Source of the DNA: Anaerolineae bacterium
GTDB taxonomy: Bacteria > Chloroflexota > Anaerolineae > Anaerolineales > Anaerolineaceae
Assembly: GCA_013178295.1 (NCBI GenBank)
Contig: JABLWW010000009.1
Coordinates: 1-64,000 of the forward strand
Direction: 5' to 3'
DNA: 64,000 nt
Shown here: in pieces, positions 33,017 through 40,795 of the stretch
Position numbering within the stretch: position 1 is the first letter of the stretch
How the letters are laid out: each line of letters begins with the position of its first letter
Notes under the pieces: model-generated
Databases searched by the model: none
What the model saw: the letters and a program-made list of their open reading frames with translations, nothing else
Told to the model about the DNA's origin: nothing
Program-made: the position numbers and the translations under genes

Positions 33017-33045
33017 ATTATAGAGAAATCAGAGAGGTTTGTCAA
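33017..33045 (-). promoter_or_regulatory. Consensus promoter for the 32.8-22.8 kb region
   Basis: On the - strand TTGACA (33045-33040), 17-bp spacer, TATAAT (33022-33017): a perfect sigma-70 type promoter, oriented toward the ssb/primase/ParB group. Confidence 0.85.
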
Positions 33046-33314
33046 GACCTCGCGTTAGTTCACATAAAAGGATTTTTGAGGGGAAGTGGTTTTTAGCGGC
33101 AAAACCTGCCCGCCAGCCCTGCCGTACTATCTACTATGAGTGGCGGAGAGCTTTGCGCGGAAAAAACTGAGATGTGCGCCACCGTTACTATTGTGCGAAC
33201 TCCGTAATCTCAGGCTTTCTCTGTCTCCCCCCGCAAGCGTTCACACTTGCTATATCCTGTCGTCCCTGTCAGCTTTTCTTGTCCGCCCATGTCTATTTTC
33301 GGTTTCCCCAAACA
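33046..33314. other. Intergenic, no gene supported
   Basis: A gap of 270 nt between the 33315 gene end and the 33045 promoter. The + frame 33140-33370 has no ribosome site and no resemblance to anything. Contains a few short GC stems, none convincing as a terminator. Confidence 0.4.
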
Positions 33315-33728
33315 CTAAACAATCTTCACATCTTTCAGCGTTTCCCGAATCTCGATCTCCGTACCGTTGAACGAGACACGCTCTGGCAGTGTCTTCTCTG
33401 GCAAGTTTTTGAGAACTTGCGCAGCGTAAACCCTGACATCGGGAGTGACATGAAAATGCACTTGTTCAGCAACCACACGCGCTTGCCCATAACCGCTGAA
33501 AAGCCAGCCGAGTATGGTTGCGATTAACTCGGCTTGCAGGCTGCGTGCAGTCAACTCGAAAGCCACCAGCTCGCGGGCGATTTTACTGTCAGCGATCACA
33601 AGATGTTCTCCGCCGAGCGCAGGTTCATCGGTAACGATCTGGCATTCGACAGCTAACAACTTTGGCAAAAACCGTATTGTGGTCAGCTTCAGTTTGCCGA
33701 GTAACACGACCATGTTGTTGCGTTTCAC
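33315..33728 (-). CDS. Hypothetical protein, OB-fold-like
   Basis: 137 residues from GTG 33728 (overlap GTGA with the upstream stop). The pattern VVLLGKLKLTTIRFLPKLLA, EHLVIADSKIARELV, VRVYAAQVLKNLPE recalls a minimal SSB-like OB fold (start VVLLGKL, closing strand), but no aromatic DNA-binding residues are clear. Could be an accessory DNA-binding protein. ATG 33713 is an alternative start. Confidence 0.4.
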   Translation of the reverse strand: MKRNNMVVLLGKLKLTTIRFLPKLLAVECQIVTDEPALGGEHLVIADSKIARELVAFELTARSLQAELIATILGWLFSGYGQARVVAEQVHFHVTPDVRVYAAQVLKNLPEKTLPERVSFNGTEIEIRETLKDVKIV

Positions 33729-34318
33729 TTCACTGCCTCCGCTTGCCAGAAAAGATACCCGTATGCAGGATTTGCAGGCGGCAGAATCCCGTGACGTATA
33801 AACCCGTTGCTGATCCCCATCCCTGTGTCTGCCATACTGTCTATCGTCTCCGCAAAGGCGCAGTACGGCTCGTCGCACTCATGCCAATATACGCCATCGC
33901 GGTGGACAAAGCTGCCCTTGATATACACCTGCACCAGGTGATCGTACGGCGGTTTGCTGATCTGATAAACATACCCGTCCAGTTCCACTCGCAGCGGTAT
34001 CCATGTCTGTTGCAATCTGTCATAGCGGTCGAGGTAGTGGATTTTCATCAGGACAGTCGGGTGTATTGGGTTTAGCTCCATAGTCTCGCCCGCAATGGCA
34101 TAAAAACGCCACTCATTCGGGAAGATGTGGTGCGGCGTTGTCCAGGGCGCCAGTTTCAGCACACTGACATACCCGTCTTCGCGCGGATGCGCGGGCGGGG
34201 CAGTTTCTGTCAGCAGCGCAAATGCCTGGATAGGCAGTTCGTTGCGGAACATAAACCATCCGCATAAAAGCAGCAAGGTTACCAGAAGGATAATCAATCC
34301 CCAGCGTATGATCTCCAT
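33725..34318 (-). CDS. Membrane-anchored extracytoplasmic hypothetical protein
   Basis: 197 residues with one N-terminal anchor (IIRWGLIILLVTLLLLCGWF) and a soluble, aromatic-rich domain outside. No family. ATG 34318 follows AGAGGTGGAGAC. The rest of the frame to 34528 runs into the DnaD-like gene and is not credible. Possibly part of the cell-surface or exclusion functions of the element. Confidence 0.55.
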   Translation of the reverse strand: MEIIRWGLIILLVTLLLLCGWFMFRNELPIQAFALLTETAPPAHPREDGYVSVLKLAPWTTPHHIFPNEWRFYAIAGETMELNPIHPTVLMKIHYLDRYDRLQQTWIPLRVELDGYVYQISKPPYDHLVQVYIKGSFVHRDGVYWHECDEPYCAFAETIDSMADTGMGISNGFIRHGILPPANPAYGYLFWQAEAVK

Positions 34319-34328
34319 GTCTCCACCT

Positions 34329-35186
34329 CTAACACTCAATAAAGTCCGCGAGTTCGCCTGTGATATATCGTCTGCGCGCCAGCGCGCTGTCAGGATCAAG
34401 CTCCGGCGGATACTCGCCTGGATTACGCAGCACTGTACGCAGCAGCGCACCGTTCCACCCCTGCCGTTTGGCGTACCACAACCACTGACGCACTCTCTCT
34501 GCGTCCTCCCGCCAGGCTTGTTCAACATCCGCTAGGCTGCCGCGCCAGCCGAGAGCGAAAATTTGTTTTTGCACCTTATCTGGCAACGCCGGCTTTGTCG
34601 GTTGTAAAGGTGACTCGCAAATCGAATCAGCAGCACGTACTGCTGCTGTAGTTTCTGTAGTAGTTTCTGTAGTAATTTCTGTTAATACATTTAATGCGAG
34701 CGCATCCGTTTTGCTAGTTTCTCGCAAATCGTTTTGTTGGTTTCTCGCAAATCGTTTTGTTGGTTTCTCGCAAATCGTTTTGTTGGTTTCTCGCAAATCG
34801 TTTTGCGAGTCTATTGTCTGACAATTACCGGAACAAAGAGCCATCAGGTCGTCCGCTATAGCCGGTAAGTCAACCGTGTAGTGCAAGACAGGTTTGCCGT
34901 TGACTTGATGCAGGTCTGTCTTAATCCAACGGGTTACCCGCTTGCGGCAATTGTCAATCTCATACCGACTCAAGGACAGCTCGTTTTCCCATTCCTGGTA
35001 CGTTTTGTAGAACACTCCCGGAGTGGACGAGCGGCTAGACCAGTAAATACATTGCGCCAAAAATAACGCCGCCTTTAGATCGCCAGTTAGGTCAACAAAT
35101 ACACGCGGTATTGTCAATATGTTTGCTTGACCCGTGATCGAACGTATCAGGTTGATGATGCTTTGCATTGCTTCGCTGCCGCTCAT
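34329..35186 (-). CDS. Replication protein with DnaD/phage-type N-terminal domain
   Basis: 285 residues. The N-terminal 110 (RVFVDLTGDLKAALFLAQCI, YWSSRSSTPGVFYKTYQEWE, LSLSRYEIDNCRKRV) is the winged-helix N-terminal domain of phage/plasmid replication proteins that open origins or load helicase. A central low-complexity linker (about residues 125-180) is made from a 23-bp tandem repeat read in all three frames (34718-34809) and from TTTE repeats. The C-terminal part (ALGWRGSLADVEQAWRED, LWYAKRQGWNGALLRTVLRN) is helical. Its ATG overlaps the preceding gene's stop (ATGA). Confidence 0.7.
   Translation of the reverse strand: MSGSEAMQSIINLIRSITGQANILTIPRVFVDLTGDLKAALFLAQCIYWSSRSSTPGVFYKTYQEWENELSLSRYEIDNCRKRVTRWIKTDLHQVNGKPVLHYTVDLPAIADDLMALCSGNCQTIDSQNDLRETNKTICEKPTKRFARNQQNDLRETSKTDALALNVLTEITTETTTETTAAVRAADSICESPLQPTKPALPDKVQKQIFALGWRGSLADVEQAWREDAERVRQWLWYAKRQGWNGALLRTVLRNPGEYPPELDPDSALARRRYITGELADFIEC
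34718..34809 (-). repeat. 23-bp tandem repeat inside a coding region, frame-shifting unit
   Basis: Three perfect copies (34718-34740, 34741-34763, 34764-34786) plus a fourth with 19 matching bases (34787-34809) of a 23-bp unit. Because 23 is not a multiple of three, the copies are translated in different frames (QQNDLRE, NKTICEK, PTKRFAR). No frame of the unit has a stop. Confidence 0.9.
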
Positions 35187-35758
35187 GCCGCCATCCCCTC
35201 CTGCTCCAACAATGCCAGCTTTTCCTCATCCGATAGTCCAGACAACAAGAGCAGCTTATCGCCGATAATGGCGACCTCGCCATCAGCTTCCAGCCGTTGC
35301 AATACCTCACCCACTATTGGACTGTACAGTGGGGAGCAGCAGCCTAACGTATCGTAATCCAGCGGCGCAACGCCGCGATCGTCAGCCAGCTGGGCTGCCT
35401 GGTTGAGGATAACGTGCGCAGCTTGCCAGTACAACAGTTTCTCCAATATCCGCTCGCGGGTGTGCGATGGGGGAGCATTTCTTTCCTGCTCCACCAGCGC
35501 CAGCTTTTCCTCATCCGATAGTCCAGACAACAAGAGCAGCTTGTCGCCGACAACAGCAATCTCTCCGTCAGTTTCAAGTCTCTGTAATACCTTGTCCAAT
35601 TCATGGCGGTACATGGCAGCCCGGCGGCAAAGCCTGGCATAATCCAGCGGCGCAACGCCGCGATCGTCAGCTATGCGCGATGTCTCGTCCAGAATACCAT
35701 ACGCCGTCTGCCAGTACAGCAGTTTATTCCACACCCGTTCTCGCACCAAAATGCTCAT
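35183..35758 (-). CDS. Protein of two tandem copies of an unknown domain
   Basis: 191 residues that split into two halves of about 95, each with the order R...KLLYWQ(T/A)A, A(D)DRGVAPLDY, a helix, VLQRLE(T/A)DGE, then KLLLLSGLSDEEKLAL(V/L)EQE. About 70 % identical by eye. DNA of the two halves is near-identical over the LLLLSGLSDEEKL part (copies about 285 bp apart). Helix-turn-helix-like but not assigned. Overlaps the replication gene start, so likely coexpressed with it. Confidence 0.65.
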   Translation of the reverse strand: MSILVRERVWNKLLYWQTAYGILDETSRIADDRGVAPLDYARLCRRAAMYRHELDKVLQRLETDGEIAVVGDKLLLLSGLSDEEKLALVEQERNAPPSHTRERILEKLLYWQAAHVILNQAAQLADDRGVAPLDYDTLGCCSPLYSPIVGEVLQRLEADGEVAIIGDKLLLLSGLSDEEKLALLEQEGMAA

Positions 35759-35903
35759 GTTTTTACCTCTCTATCTCCAAGATGAATTTTTATGACGTTT
35801 TTCATAGAAATCGCTAGAACGCCCTAAAACAGGGGCTTTTTTTGCATACATGCAAACATAGCCACCCATACAAAACAAAGGGTTTGTAGGGCTTTGTGGA
35901 AAA

Positions 35904-36005
35904 GCAAAGATAGCGGCAAAGATAGCGTAACGATAACAATACGATAGCAAAGCGATAACAATACGATAGCAAAGCGATAGCGTAACGATAATAATGCCGC
36001 TATCG
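35904..36005. repeat. Phased GATA array, candidate partition centromere (parC/parS) or iteron region
   Basis: GATA(A/G) occurs at 35909, 35921, 35932, 35943, 35954, 35965, 35976 and 35987, with steps of 12 and then six times 11 bp, and once inverted at 36001-36004. It includes tandem 12-mers (35904-35927) and two 22-bp copies (35931-35952, 35953-35974). It lies directly downstream of the parA and double-RHH genes. The frame 35771-36043 across it is probably incidental. Confidence 0.75.
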
Positions 36006-36039
36006 TTGTCGAGAATGATTACTCCTTTTTGTGGAATTG

Positions 36040-36681
36040 TCATCTGTCTTCTCCCGCCCCGTCAAACATCAGTGAAGTTTTAGGTTGCGGTACGAGCGCC
36101 AACGTCCCGCTTTGATAGCTCGAGATGCCATGCTTCAGCAGGATCAGGGCTATCTCCCCGACAGATACCATGTCGCTTGCTAAACGTTTCACCTGTTTGT
36201 GTAGTTCATCGGGAATGCGATAGGCGGCTGCTTCCCGCCACAATGTGATTTCCTTTTTTCTCTTCCTGATGCTCTGTTTCGCCGCTTGTGGCGTCCATCC
36301 ATCCGCAGCCCAGTTTGCTCCGTTGAAGGGGAATAAGGTCATGCGCCGCGCTCGTGAGGATTTTGGCTCAAGTGTCAGTTCGCCTTTTTCAATACAGCGC
36401 AAGCCGTATTCAAAAAACGCACGCGCCACCTCGTCTGCTGATACTTCTAACTCTTGGGCAATTTCCTTGATCTCCTGCCGTGTTTCACCGGGGATTCCGC
36501 GATAGTATTTCGGGCGGTGTTTTTTCTCCCACTCTCGATTGCGCTCTTTCTTCTCTGGCTCTTTTTCTTCCAGCTTCTCTGGATCAGCAAACTGCGATAG
36601 AAACTGACGCCACATCGCCAGCGATTCTTCGGTGGGCGGCGTTTCCAATACGTTGCGCCGTTCTGCTTTCTTACCGTCCAC
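36040..36681 (-). CDS. Partition partner with two RHH-like domains
   Basis: 213 residues. Two similar segments, PGETRQEIKEIAQELEVSAD EVARAFFEYGL (about 65-100) and RIPDELHKQVKRLASDMVSV GEIALILLKHGI (about 155-190), each followed by a G-x-L-x-L-x-P tail, look like a duplicated ribbon-helix-helix DNA-binding unit. It overlaps parA by 11 nt and is followed by the GATA array, the order of ParA-type Ib partition loci. The N-terminal helical stretch would contact ParA. Not in a named family that I know. Confidence 0.6.
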   Translation of the reverse strand: MDGKKAERRNVLETPPTEESLAMWRQFLSQFADPEKLEEKEPEKKERNREWEKKHRPKYYRGIPGETRQEIKEIAQELEVSADEVARAFFEYGLRCIEKGELTLEPKSSRARRMTLFPFNGANWAADGWTPQAAKQSIRKRKKEITLWREAAAYRIPDELHKQVKRLASDMVSVGEIALILLKHGISSYQSGTLALVPQPKTSLMFDGAGEDR

Positions 36682-37459
36682 GATATGTTTCCTTTCTCAC
36701 CAATTCAGCTAACGTCATATATTCTTTTGCCGATTGGGATTCGCTGTCGTACTCGAATATCGTTTGCCCGCGGCTGCGCGCGTCACGCAATATCGTGCGG
36801 TCGCTGATCGGCGGCAGTACCAGCCCTCGAAAAGTCTTCTTCAAGTCGTCTATGGATGCGCGAGATTCGCGTGTGCGTTCCTCGTACTGTGTGGGAAGTA
36901 TCCCCAGCAGTTTTCCTCCCCAATCCTTCTTCTTGAGTTCCGTGACTACTTCTACGATGTAACGCACACCCTCCAAACTCGATGAATCAGGAAGCGTGGG
37001 AACGATTAACAAGTCCGCAGCCCACATGGCGCGCTCCTGTATCCCCCCCACACTAGGCGCAGTGTCTATCAGAACATAGTCCGGTTTTCCGTTGCTGATA
37101 AACGGCAGCAGAATACGGCGGATGACCGATACAGGCGCGTTGGAGGCGTTCAGCATGGTTTGCGCCATATTCGTCAACGGATTGCCCGGTATCAGATATA
37201 AACGCTCGCGTCCGCTGGAACGCGTTTGCTGACGCAAAACCATCAAGGGGTTAGCCGCTGGATCAATACATGTCGAAAGCAGGTAGAACGCGCCGGCGGA
37301 CTGCTCCATGCCTAAAAAAGTCGCCGCTTGTCCCTGAGGATCAAGATCGATCACCAAAATCTCTTTCCCCATCAGCGCCAACGCATGCGCTAAATTGACT
37401 ACAGTCGTCGTTTTTCCAACGCCGCCTTTTTGGTTCGCAATTGTGACAGTTGTAGTCAT
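36671..37459 (-). CDS. parA: ParA-family partition ATPase
   Basis: 262 residues, no N-terminal DNA-binding domain. Deviant Walker A ANQKGGVGKTTTVVNLAHAL, Walker A' VIDLDPQGQAATFLG, Walker B DYVLIDTAPSVGG. Length and domain make-up fit type Ib/Soj-like plasmid partition or element stabilisation proteins. Paired with the RHH protein that overlaps it. A plasmid-like partition system implies that the element spends time as a replicating circle. Confidence 0.85.
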   Translation of the reverse strand: MTTTVTIANQKGGVGKTTTVVNLAHALALMGKEILVIDLDPQGQAATFLGMEQSAGAFYLLSTCIDPAANPLMVLRQQTRSSGRERLYLIPGNPLTNMAQTMLNASNAPVSVIRRILLPFISNGKPDYVLIDTAPSVGGIQERAMWAADLLIVPTLPDSSSLEGVRYIVEVVTELKKKDWGGKLLGILPTQYEERTRESRASIDDLKKTFRGLVLPPISDRTILRDARSRGQTIFEYDSESQSAKEYMTLAELVRKETYRGR

Positions 37460-37467
37460 AGCACACC

Positions 37468-37713
37468 TTAAATTATCCAGTAAGCGCCGCTGGGCAGATC
37501 GCCAAACTCGCGCTGCCAGGTACGTTCGAACGTGTCTGGCTCCATCTGCGCCAGGATGACGTGTGCCTGCTTGCGCTTGCCGCCGCGCAGGACGCGGTCA
37601 ATCGTCCCAGCAAGGCTTGCCCGCAGGCATTCCTCGTGAACGCAGTTTTCAATGTCCTCTTCGGGAATACCGAGATCTTTCAGTTCCTTGAACACCTGGT
37701 TTTTCGTTAACAT
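37468..37713 (-). CDS. Small hypothetical protein upstream of parA
   Basis: 81 residues (MLTKNQVFKELKDLGIPEEDI ... GDLPSGAYWII), Cys and Lys rich, no family. ATG 37713 is preceded by AGGAGG. Starts inside the end of the upstream gene in another frame. Confidence 0.5.
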   Translation of the reverse strand: MLTKNQVFKELKDLGIPEEDIENCVHEECLRASLAGTIDRVLRGGKRKQAHVILAQMEPDTFERTWQREFGDLPSGAYWII

Positions 37714-37978
37714 GTTCCTCCTGTTTAACTTCGCTAAAAATATCAATCTGCACCGCCTTTGTGTGTGCCAGCCACACGTCTTTGGGTAGTACGCTCTTGT
37801 CCTCAATAATGCTCACGCCAGTATTTTTCAGCATCTCCACCAGTCTGGGATCTGACTTGGTGGACACCCTCACTATCCGCGCAGGCTGCCCCTCGACACG
37901 CTGGTAATGCTTCAATACCGCGTCTATCTCGCGGGCATCCAGTACCATGTACACGCGCCAGCAGCCGTTGTCTTTCAT
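37649..37978 (-). CDS. Hypothetical protein overlapping its downstream neighbour by 65 nt
   Basis: 109 residues starting MKDNGCWRVYMVLDAREIDA; alpha/beta pattern, no family. Its ATG overlaps the stop of the winged-helix gene (ATGA). The last 22 codons overlap the next gene in a different frame, unusually long for this compact operon. Confidence 0.5.
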   Translation of the reverse strand: MKDNGCWRVYMVLDAREIDAVLKHYQRVEGQPARIVRVSTKSDPRLVEMLKNTGVSIIEDKSVLPKDVWLAHTKAVQIDIFSEVKQEEHVNEKPGVQGTERSRYSRRGH

Positions 37979-38232
37979 CTCCCCGCATTCTCCTTGCGCT
38001 TCATCACGTGCCATAATACGCGCAGCCCTTCTTCTGTGGCGCGCCATTTCCCGTTATCCCCCTCAATCAATCCCATGCGCTCTAATCGCTGCAAGGTGCG
38101 CCAGTCATGGATTTTCATGGCGGCTTTTTTTTCGGGGGTTTCCAAAGCCACAAAATACAATGCCTTTGCCTCTAGCAGCGATGATAGCCCCGCGTCTCGT
38201 ATTTTTCGCAGGTTAAAAACGCTTTCAGTCAT
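37975..38232 (-). CDS. Small winged-helix-like protein
   Basis: 85 residues with HDWRTLQRLERMGLIEGDNG, KWRATEEGLRVLWHVMKRK, the pattern of a winged-helix DNA-binding domain (wing plus recognition helix). May regulate the operon. Overlaps the translocase gene end by 8 nt. Confidence 0.55.
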   Translation of the reverse strand: MTESVFNLRKIRDAGLSSLLEAKALYFVALETPEKKAAMKIHDWRTLQRLERMGLIEGDNGKWRATEEGLRVLWHVMKRKENAGR

Positions 38233-39553
38233 GTGTTATAGTCGCCTCCTGTTCTGTGTTGTTTTCGGTTGGAGCGGTTGGAGCGGTTGGTGTGTTGGAG
38301 AGCAGCCGCCGCGCTTTGTCTGTCAGTTGATATGCGTTGTTGCGTCTAACGTCTTTCTCAACCCAACCGCGCAGCGCCCAGCCTTCCAGCCGCTTGCGCG
38401 CTTGCCATTCACTTAATCCTGCCCATTCCATTACCCGCTCACGGGTAAGCAATCCCCCGCCGCTTTCCGCCTTCTCGAACAGCAAGCGTTCTTCCTCCGC
38501 TAACCGCATCTCCAGCCGTTGATCCTTATCTACAAAATAAGTTTGTACCAGTCCCCAGCGGTCAGTTACCGCAAGCCCCGGCCTGCCTTCGGGTATCCTG
38601 CTTGCCCCAGCACAGCCCATCCGCCGCGCCATATCTTCAGACCGTACACGGAAACAGACCGCCAGCCCCGCTTGCTCACGGACTGCGCCCAGCAATTCTT
38701 TGCCAAATTCCTGCGCGGCAAACACAAAGTGGATGCCAAACTTGCGCCCCCGCCAGCCTAACTGCGCCAGCGTCTGTCCAAGCTCACTCCGCCCCCCGCC
38801 CAGCGCAGAGAGCGCCGCGCTGGCCTCATCAAGCACCACCAGCCAGCGCGGCAGCGGCTCTTTGCCCGTACGCACTGCCAGCAGGTTGTACTCCGCCAGG
38901 TTCTCCGCAGGCTTGCGCAGACTGCGGTACAGATGCGCCCGCAGATCGCACTCTCGCAGGGTGTGCTGGATAAGCTCCAGTGTTGCAGATGGCGTCTCTG
39001 CAATTGGCATGACCAGCGACTGGTGTCCGTCTAGAGAGGGAAAGGTCGCGCCATCCATGTCCGCCAGCGCTAGACGCATCCCCGCTCGCACCGCCTGGTG
39101 CGCCAGCAGGCGCAGAAACACGCTCTTTCCGCTCCCGCTGATGCCCAGCACGGCGATATGTCTCAAGCTGTCCCAGCGGGCAGCCACAGGCTCGCCCGAT
39201 AGGCGTACGCCAATCTGTACCATATCCACCGGGGCATCCACAGGCAAAGCCACGTGCTTCGGCAGGCGCGGCAGCCTGGATAACAGCGTAACATAGCGGA
39301 TACCGTTGGTGTTGGACAGGTACACGGGCATGCCGCGCAAATCCGTCCGCAACTGGTGCAGCAGTTGGGCGGATGTGTACCTGGTGTGGTCGCCTATGCG
39401 GTGGGTGTCCAGAACGCTGATGTGCAGCGTCATCCCGTTGATCTCAGTTAGATAGACCGCTGTAATCGCTGGGCGTAGATTGCGCCGCTCCAGCGCTTTA
39501 GCAAGCTGCACGCTGACGGTTTCCGCCAGACGTTGCTCACGTTTGCTAATCAT
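38225..39553 (-). CDS. FtsK/TcpA-like DNA translocase
   Basis: 442 residues. An FtsK-type motor: Walker A VLGISGSGKSVFLRLL, Walker B WLVVLDEASAALS, and RGRKFGIHFVFAAQE after it. A winged helix at about 360-420 (LTRERVMEWAGLSEWQARKRL) resembles FtsK gamma or TcpA tails, and the C-terminus ends in a PTAPTAPT repeat. No membrane helix. Homologues move DNA in FtsK-like chromosome translocation, TcpA of Tn916-type or TraB of actinomycete elements. It could bring the element DNA to the VirD4-like protein or pump double-stranded DNA. Confidence 0.75.
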   Translation of the reverse strand: MISKREQRLAETVSVQLAKALERRNLRPAITAVYLTEINGMTLHISVLDTHRIGDHTRYTSAQLLHQLRTDLRGMPVYLSNTNGIRYVTLLSRLPRLPKHVALPVDAPVDMVQIGVRLSGEPVAARWDSLRHIAVLGISGSGKSVFLRLLAHQAVRAGMRLALADMDGATFPSLDGHQSLVMPIAETPSATLELIQHTLRECDLRAHLYRSLRKPAENLAEYNLLAVRTGKEPLPRWLVVLDEASAALSALGGGRSELGQTLAQLGWRGRKFGIHFVFAAQEFGKELLGAVREQAGLAVCFRVRSEDMARRMGCAGASRIPEGRPGLAVTDRWGLVQTYFVDKDQRLEMRLAEEERLLFEKAESGGGLLTRERVMEWAGLSEWQARKRLEGWALRGWVEKDVRRNNAYQLTDKARRLLSNTPTAPTAPTENNTEQEATITHD

Positions 39554-40376
39554 CTACTCCTGCTCCCTCCGCGGCGATCGCGTCCCGCTCAATCTGTTGC
39601 AGCACCCCGCCGAGCAGAGGTTTCGCCTCCTCCGCCGGTAGAATCTCGATCTTCGGCATAATGCTCATCCCCTGCGCCGCCATCTGACGCGCCATCATCC
39701 GCCTGCGTCCCTCTGTCCCTGCCCCCGGTAGACCCCGCGTCGCCAGGTCGAGCATCTGGTCGCGCTGCACCACGCCGCTTTGCAAGGCTGCTTCAACCTT
39801 TTGCGGTTTGGCGATGTCCATCAGCGCATACGGGTGGCGGTCGGCGTCGTAGATACGGCCGTCGATTGCCACCAGCGGAGCGTCCCCGCGTGCATCACGC
39901 GGAATCACCCGCATCCGCGTCCACCGCCAGCCGAAAACGACCAGCGCAGCAAATACCAGCGGCAGGAAAACCCACGGCGCTGCCGCCTTGACGGGGTTCA
40001 TCATACGCTCACGCTCCGCCGCTAGTTCTACGCTCTGTGCATGTCCTGCCATGACGGTCGCAACGGCAATGCCGTAAGCCGCATCAGCGGTCGCAGTCGT
40101 CTGATATGCCTGCTGCGTTCCGGCTACCGATAGCGCCTGCATCGTCTCCGCGGCAATTGCAGTTGATGTCGCCTGCGCCATCCCTGCTTGCAGTGTGGCG
40201 TCAAACGCTTGCCCAGTCGCCTGCCATGCCCACTCGGTCGCAGTTAATTCATGCGCCGCTGCATCAGCAGTAAGCTGCCAGCGGGCAGCAGCGTCCCCTC
40301 CTGCCGTCTCCGTCATCGGTACACAGCTTGCCAGCAGGAGGAGACCTGCGATAAACAGCTTTTTCACATCTGCCAT
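39546..40376 (-). CDS. Lipoprotein with long helical domain and one membrane helix
   Basis: 276 residues. Signal peptide with lipobox LLLLASC near residue 18; Ala/Thr-rich coiled region to about 125 (TATEWAWQATGQAFDATLQA) then a membrane helix (WVFLPLVFAALVVFGWRW) and a cytoplasmic tail. Odd topology for a lipoprotein. Possible envelope-spanning part of the transfer apparatus. ATG 40376 after GAGGAGGAGG. Confidence 0.6.
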   Translation of the reverse strand: MADVKKLFIAGLLLLASCVPMTETAGGDAAARWQLTADAAAHELTATEWAWQATGQAFDATLQAGMAQATSTAIAAETMQALSVAGTQQAYQTTATADAAYGIAVATVMAGHAQSVELAAERERMMNPVKAAAPWVFLPLVFAALVVFGWRWTRMRVIPRDARGDAPLVAIDGRIYDADRHPYALMDIAKPQKVEAALQSGVVQRDQMLDLATRGLPGAGTEGRRRMMARQMAAQGMSIMPKIEILPAEEAKPLLGGVLQQIERDAIAAEGAGVDD

Positions 40377-40795
40377 TCCTCCTCCTCATCCCTCGCCGGC
40401 CCCAGAGGTGCGGGCAGATGGCGTCTCATCTGCTCTTGCAGCATCGCCATAGCTTGCAGTTGGAGCAGCTGCTCCAGTGTGCCGCCCGACATCTGCGGAC
40501 GCTCTACCTCACGGATAAGCGGACGGGACTGCGCATGCGCTCCGCTGCGCTGTCGCCAGACGATATAGGCTATGACCGCAAGCAGGATGAGGTTGAGCAC
40601 AATCAGGAAAACCAGCGCAGCGGTCAATCCTGCGCTGCTGACGGTCTGTCCTGCCGCGGCGATCTGCGCCGCACGCGCCGCTTCTATCGCCGCCTGTGCC
40701 TGCTTCGCCGCCGCGTAGGACGCAGAAGTGGACGCAAAAGACCATGCCAGCCCTGCGATGACAATCAACGCCAGGATGACAATGACAAACGGCAT
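40364..40795 (-). CDS. Two-helix membrane protein with Ala-rich segment
   Basis: 143 residues: helix 1 (VIVILALIVIAGLAWSF), coiled-coil-like Ala/Gln part (AAAKQAQAAIEAARAAQIAA), helix 2 (LTAALVFLIVLNLILLAVIA), charged tail. No family. Overlaps the lipoprotein gene by 13 nt. Probably a companion of that protein. Confidence 0.6.
   Translation of the reverse strand: MPFVIVILALIVIAGLAWSFASTSASYAAAKQAQAAIEAARAAQIAAAGQTVSSAGLTAALVFLIVLNLILLAVIAYIVWRQRSGAHAQSRPLIREVERPQMSGGTLEQLLQLQAMAMLQEQMRRHLPAPLGPARDEEEEWQM

Noticed and set aside
33140-33370. + strand ORF in a gap
   Set aside because: No ribosome site, low-complexity Leu/Ser composition, no resemblance to any family.
34718-34809. CRISPR array
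   Set aside because: The 23-bp repeats are contiguous with no spacers and lie within a coding frame.
35904-36005. CRISPR or simple microsatellite
   Set aside because: Repeats have an 11-bp step and variable linkers of one helical turn; the adjacent ParA and RHH-like genes point to a protein-binding array.
35771-36043. 90-residue membrane protein gene
   Set aside because: Its hydrophobic sequence comes from the GATA array; although the start overlaps the upstream stop, no conservation can be claimed, so I leave it as a repeat region.
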